A DNA stretch of 64,000 nt, from the NCBI RefSeq assembly GCF_001641265.1, contig NW_020167526.1, positions 1,488,001-1,552,000 of the forward strand. The letters run 5' to 3'. A program made the translations under genes and the position numbers. The first letter of the stretch is position 1, and every line of letters starts with the position of its first letter. This document shows positions 59,375 to 64,000 of the stretch, one piece after another. This stretch comes from Pseudogymnoascus destructans. Taxonomy: Eukaryota > Ascomycota > Leotiomycetes > Thelebolales > Thelebolaceae. A model generated the notes under the pieces. It was given only the letters and a program-made list of their open reading frames with translations, did not search any database and had not been told where the DNA came from.

Positions 59375-59959
59375 TACTTGAAGTGATAGCATGTGCGCTA
59401 GATGGGCTTATCAGACGCACGTTGGTGGGTTGCTCGATCCCTCCCTTCTCCCATCCTTCATTTCGACTTTCTATCAATCCGCACTTGTCCCCCAAAGGCA
59501 GTGAATGGGATGGGCGTTGACACGTGCAACCGCGTACAGCTACGAGTCGATGCGTCTTTCCCCGACAACGCGTTTTAACCTTGGCAAGACCAGAAGCCAG
59601 CGGATAGCTACATGCATGACACCTCCCCGATCCGATTTTCCCCGATCCCGATACCTCCCCGCATACGCACTGTATTGTGCACGTCATTGAGGGGAAAGTA
59701 CCGAGGGGTAAACATCTCTGGATATCTGCAGAAGCACGGGCAGCGGGGGATGGATGGGAATGTAAAGTGGGAATGTAAAGTGGGCGATAAAGTGGGCGAT
59801 ACCGGGACGGGGACTGAGTGGTTTTCTGAGTGTCGGATCTGCGCTCTTTCTGGCACGGATAGGGGCAGCACATTGTATCTCTCGAGACGAGCCCGCCAGC
59901 GCCAACGGCGTCGAGCGCGCGTACATGCCACGAAACCCCGCCGAGGCGAGTAGTCGCTC

Positions 59960-60050
59960 AGTCACAGTCGGAGTCGGGGGGATTGGCAATTACCAACCGA
60001 CCCGTACCAGTCACAGTCGGGGGGATTGGCAATTACCAAACCGACGCGTC
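59960..60050. repeat. Direct duplication of ~40 nt
   Basis: Copies at 59960-60000 and 60009-60050 share agtcacagtcgg, then ggggattggcaattaccaa, then ccgac; the first has a 6-nt gtcgga-type insertion. Confidence 0.85.
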
Positions 60051-60324
60051 CAGAACACTGTACCGAGTACATAGGGCTTGGTAGTGAGCGAGTGGCGGCG
60101 AGTACGGCGGTTGCGTTGCGGGGGCCGGGAGAAGTCGGGCTTCGGCGTCGGACATGTCACGTCGGACGTCTGGTTGGGGGGATTGAGGTGCCGGAGCGAG
60201 GCGTTTCAGCACCTGGGGATCCCCAGATGAGGACAAGGGGGGATGAGGAGGAAAGAACAAGGATACAGGGAGAGTAGACTGGGGTGAGTTAGTACTGCCT
60301 ACCCACTAACTAACTCCCTTGGAC

Positions 60325-60615
60325 ACAGGTACCGTCTGGACAGGTACCGTCTGGACAGGTACCGTCTGGACAGGTACCGTCTGGACAGGTACCGTCTGGA
60401 CAGGTACTTGTCTGGACACAGGGCTGTCTGGACACAGGACTGTCTGGACAGGTACCGTCTGGACACAGGACTGTCTGGACAGGTACCGTCTGGACACAGG
60501 ACTGTCTGGACAGGTACCGTCTGGACACAGGACTGTCTGGACAGGTACCGTCTGGACAGGTACTGTCTGGACACAGCACAGGTACCGTTGGACAGGTACC
60601 GTCTGGACAGGTACT
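60325..60615. repeat. 15/16-nt KpnI-type minisatellite
   Basis: About 19 head-to-tail units, mainly acaggtaccgtctgg (15 nt) mixed with acacaggactgtctgg (16 nt). Mixed unit lengths break every frame, so the Cys/Pro/Asp peptides predicted across it are not real. Confidence 0.95.
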
Positions 60616-61176
60616 TTGGTCATGCACATGCAACAACGTACACTACAAAAATAAAAAAATAGTTGGGGAAAGGCTGCAGTGCAGGTAGGAGGTACCTTGC
60701 CATACGATGTAGTATTGTACAGTACTCCGACACTCCGACAGCAACGACTTCCCCGATCGCGGCATTGGATTATGGGCATTGGATTATGGGGATGGGGACA
60801 ATATGACTCTTCTTCACCTTCTTCACCTTCTTCACCGATGAAGCTCACCGATGAAGCTCACTGTTGAGAAGGCGGGCATCTATTGTGACTGTTCTCTCTG
60901 TGACTCCCTACGCCGTGCCGGTGCCATGTATGTAAGTTGCCATTGCTTGCCTCTGAGATATTTTCTTCTTCTCTTACTATTCCTTGACTAATATATGTCT
61001 TGCAACCGTGACATCCCTCACTCACTAAGCCTCACTACTCCTCCCAACACTCTCACTATTCCCCTACGGGGCACTCTGGAACCGCTGAATCCCAAACTGG
61101 GCATCAAACAGATTTCCAGCGCCCCGACCCGACCCGAACAAGCATCTGTCTGGCCTCTCACGGCCATAGACCACAG

Positions 61177-61385
61177 GGCATCGCAGGCATCGCAGGCATC
61201 GCAGGCATCGCAGGCATCACCGGCATCACCGGCATCACCGGCATCACAGGCATCACAGGCATCACAGGCATCACAGGCATCACAGGCATCACAGGCCAGC
61301 CATCACAGCCATCACAACCATCACAGCCATCACAGGCCAGCCATCACAGCATCACAACCATCACAACCATCACAGCCCATACAAT
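61177..61385. repeat. 9-nt minisatellite ggcatcaca/ggcatcgca
   Basis: About 14 near-perfect 9-nt units: four ...cgca, three ...acc-type, then a run of ...caca. They degenerate into ccatcacag repeats. The array lies about 170-380 nt upstream of the malic enzyme ATG, in its promoter or 5' leader. Confidence 0.92.
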
Positions 61386-61557
61386 CCCCAAAGAACAAAC
61401 CACAGACGCCCGTTCCACTACCGCTCTCCTCCGTCTCGTCTTGGTCTTGTCACCTCTCGGCTCTGACCCCAATTGCCCCAGATTGACCCCGATTTGTCAA
61501 GCTTTGTTGCGCCCTTCCTCCCCCCTCTCCCCCTGCCTGTGCGTTGGGCGCCAGAAT

Positions 61558-64000
61558 ATGATTTCCTCCCTCTCCGTGATATCCCGAGCCTCGCCCAATC
61601 CTGTTATATGCAGCCCGCCTCGGTCCGCCGTTCTTGCTCTTCCAAGCTCATTGACCAGACCCAAACTATCTCGCCTCTCTCCTCCGCATCCGCACCCGCA
61701 CCCGCAAGTCACCACCACTACTCGAGCCACTCAAGTTGCTCCAGTCACAACTTCTCACATCCACTGCCGCTACCACCATTACAAACACTATAACCACTAC
61801 CACCACCACTACTCCTCCCGCTACCCACACGCCTACATGTCATCACCATCATCAACCGCCTCCACTCACCACACTAATTCTCACTCTTGCTCTCCCTCGC
61901 GCTCACACCATTACTCACATTCTTCCCGCTCTTCAATGGCCTCTCCTCCGCCATCTTCTCTCCCCCATAGCCCTCACTCCTCGGCTGTTCCAACGCCGAC
62001 TTCTTCAACCCGCTCTATATCACCACCCTCCTCCGTCTCGAGCGCTGCATCCCTCCTCGCATCCAGGAAACGAGTCTCACTTTCCGAGAGACACTCCTCC
62101 AGCCCCCTCTCCTTCGTCGACACCGCTGCCATCGACGCACAAATGAAGCTGGCATCTTTAGATCACCTTGCTGGCTATTCAACAAAGGCATATCCGGCTC
62201 CCGTCACCCAAACCGCCACCACAGAATATACTCCCAAAGATATGGCGAAGGGATACCAGGTCCTCCGCGAGCCGGCGTGGAACAAGAGTAGGTCCCCCAA
62301 AAATCCCTAGATCACCCCAGAATACCCCGAAACCCCCTGGTATGCTCGTATGACAGCAATTGACTCTGCTTCCATAGGCACGTCGTTTACTCCCGAAGAG
62401 CGTGTGACAAAGAACCTCACCGGTCTCATCCCCCACGTCATGGAGAACATGGACACCCAGGTGATGCGTGCCATGAAGATGATCAACTCGAGATCAACAC
62501 CCATCGACAAATACCTATACCTGTCGACCCTCAAGTCGAGTAACATCGACCTCTTCTACCGCGTTCTCATCGACAACGTTGAGCAGCTCATGCCCCTCGT
62601 CTACACACCCACGATCGGCGACGTGTGCCTCCAATACTCGACTCTGTACACGAGACCCGAGGCCCTATACATTTCCATCAAGCAGAGGAATTCCATCCGC
62701 ACAATCCTCAAGAATTGGCCGTATCCCAATCCGTCGATTTGCGTGGTGACTGATGGTTCCCGCATCCTCGGTCTTGGCGACCTCGGCGTAAACGGCGTTG
62801 GCATTCCGGTATTTCCCCCCCTCGACCCCATCTTCCCCTCACTTAATTAATCCCCACCCCACTCTCTTGACGCCTCGTGCTAAGCCAAGTCTCAGATCGG
62901 AAAGCTCGCGTTGTACACTGCTGCGGCCGGTATCCACCCCGAGAAGACTCTCCCAATCGTCCTCGACTATGGCACCAACAACGAGCAGAACCTCAAGGAC
63001 CCGCTATACCTTGGCCTCCGCCAGAAACGCGTGTCCGTCAACGAGGCACGTGAGTTCATGGATGAGTTCATGGAGGCCGTGACCGATGTGTACCCGGACA
63101 TGGTCGTCCAGTTCGAGGACTTCGAGACCGAGAAGGCCTTTGCCTACCTTGAGAGGTATAAGCACAAGAAGGTCTTCAACGATGACATCCAGGGTACCGG
63201 AGCCGTCATCCTTGCTGGGTATGCATTCCCTCCTCGTCGATCCATCACATGCTAACAACCTCCCAGCTACATCGGCGCCGTCAACCTCTCCAACGTCCCC
63301 ATCAAGGACCAGAAGCTCGTCTTCATGGGCGCCGGCAGCGCCGGCGTCGGAGTCGCCAAGCAGCTCCTAGAGTACTACACCCGCCGCGGCCTCACCGACG
63401 CCGAAGCCAAAGAGAAGTTCTATCTCGTCGACACCAAGGGCCTCGTGACCAAGGACCGCGGCGACCGCCTCGCCGAGCACAAGAAGTTCTTCGCCCGCCA
63501 CGACAACGCGGGTCACCAGTTCAAGACCCTCGAGGAGGTCATCGAGTACGTCAAGCCCACCGCCCTCGTCGGCCTCACCGCCACCTACGGCGTCTTCACC
63601 CAGTCCGTCGTCCGCGCCCTCAAGGCCTCCGTCGACGCCTCCGGCGCCGGCCGCCGCCCGATCCTCTTCCCCCTCTCCAACCCGCTCACGAAGGCTGAGT
63701 GCACCTTCGAGCAGGCCGTCACCTGGACCGACGGCACCGTTTTGTTCGCCTCCGGGTCGCCATTCTCGGCATTCGAGACCAAGATCGGAGACATCACCAC
63801 CATCCACTACCCGAACCAGGGTAACAACGTGTACATCTTCCCCGGCCTCGGCCTCGGCGCCATCCTGGGTAAGGTCTCGCGTGTTACCGACGACATGGTG
63901 TATACCTCCGCCGCTGCGCTCTCGGGCTGCCTCAACAGCGAGGAGATCGCAAAGGGACTCATCTACCCGCATATCAGCCGCGTGCGCGACGCGTCGGCGA
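61558..64000 (+). CDS. mae1: NAD(P)-dependent malic enzyme, 3' end beyond window
   Basis: Oxidative decarboxylation of malate to pyruvate, probably mitochondrial. Exons: 61558-62287, 62378-62808, 62896-63218, and 63267 to beyond 64000. Introns are 90, 87 and 48 nt, and all joins restore conserved sequence. Catalytic core: QLMPLVYTPTIGDVCLQYS, GLGDLGVNGVGIPIGKLALY, DYGTNNEQNLKDPLYLG, VFNDDIQGTGAVILAG, and the nucleotide-binding VFMGAGSAGVGVAKQLLE. The N-terminus (MISSLSVISRASPNPVI) suits a mitochondrial presequence. About 150 residues of Ser/Pro/His-rich low complexity then precede the usual start of homology (EYTPKDMAKGYQVLREPAWNK), which is unusual. A downstream start is possible. Confidence 0.92.

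Larger units (their letters stand above)
59375..61557. other. Intergenic, repeat-rich, upstream of malic enzyme
   Basis: No gene supported. It contains a direct duplication and two minisatellites (listed separately), plus a short agaagg/cttcacc triplet-like run near 60810-60860. Confidence 0.6.

Noticed and set aside
60325..60615. Repeat array resembling a CRISPR locus
   Set aside because: Units are contiguous 15/16-nt minisatellite copies without unique spacers, in a eukaryotic genome.
60306..60848. 180-codon minus-strand frame rich in Cys-Pro-Asp-Gly-Thr
   Set aside because: Produced by translating the minisatellite; mixed 15- and 16-nt units change frame repeatedly.
60995..61486. 163-codon frame with Ser-Gln-Ala repeats upstream of malic enzyme
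   Set aside because: The repeat part is the 9-nt minisatellite, and no splice link to the malic enzyme frame was found.

Overview
The window is nuclear DNA of a filamentous ascomycete (Pezizomycotina-type). Genes lie on both strands without operons. Coding regions are broken by short GT-AG introns (about 40-170 nt), many with a CTAAC/CTAAT branch site just before the acceptor. The gene set is fungal: Atg1 kinase, Gpi10, a DUF3405 protein, Dal5-type and Fur-type transporters. No virus, rRNA, CRISPR array or intact transposon is visible.

Layout. 0-8 kb: indoleamine 2,3-dioxygenase, a Kv-beta-like aldo/keto reductase, a small cysteine-containing secreted protein, and a histidine phosphatase behind a long acidic, Pro/Thr-rich leader whose 18-nt minisatellite carries a frameshift. 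8-13.5 kb: gene-poor, with an interrupted ORF, stacked hairpins, minisatellites and one small membrane-protein gene. 13.5-24 kb: Dal5-type MFS permease, ornithine aminotransferase divergent from GPI mannosyltransferase 3 across an E-box-rich promoter, a broken four-repeat gene, and a small mitochondrial-type protein. 24-34 kb: Fur-type NCS1 permease, a complex minisatellite field, a small Cys-rich protein, a DUF3405 protein and an MFS pseudogene. 34-47 kb: Atg1, a large conserved fungal protein, and a calpain-type protease.

47.5-55.7 kb is a gene graveyard: broken methyltransferase, gutted sugar transporter, Tma20/MCT-1 pseudogene, a nonsense-interrupted acidic-tail remnant and a truncated class I amidotransferase. 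One small intact gene, an I78 peptidase inhibitor, sits among them. 55.7-64 kb returns to housekeeping genes: HAD hydrolase, ribosomal protein L5, an intron-containing tRNA-Thr(CGU), minisatellites, and a malic enzyme that runs off the window end.

The intact genes cover nitrogen and amino-acid handling (IDO, ornithine aminotransferase, Dal5- and Fur-type permeases), GPI-anchor synthesis, autophagy, translation and malate metabolism. They do not form an evident biosynthetic cluster. The less ordinary signals are the decayed genes, several interrupted by in-frame TAG in a CAG-to-TAG-like pattern, and an unrecognised four-repeat protein family. I found no convincing new multi-gene system. Exon boundaries were inferred by eye from splice signals and reading frame; no alignment or search was run.
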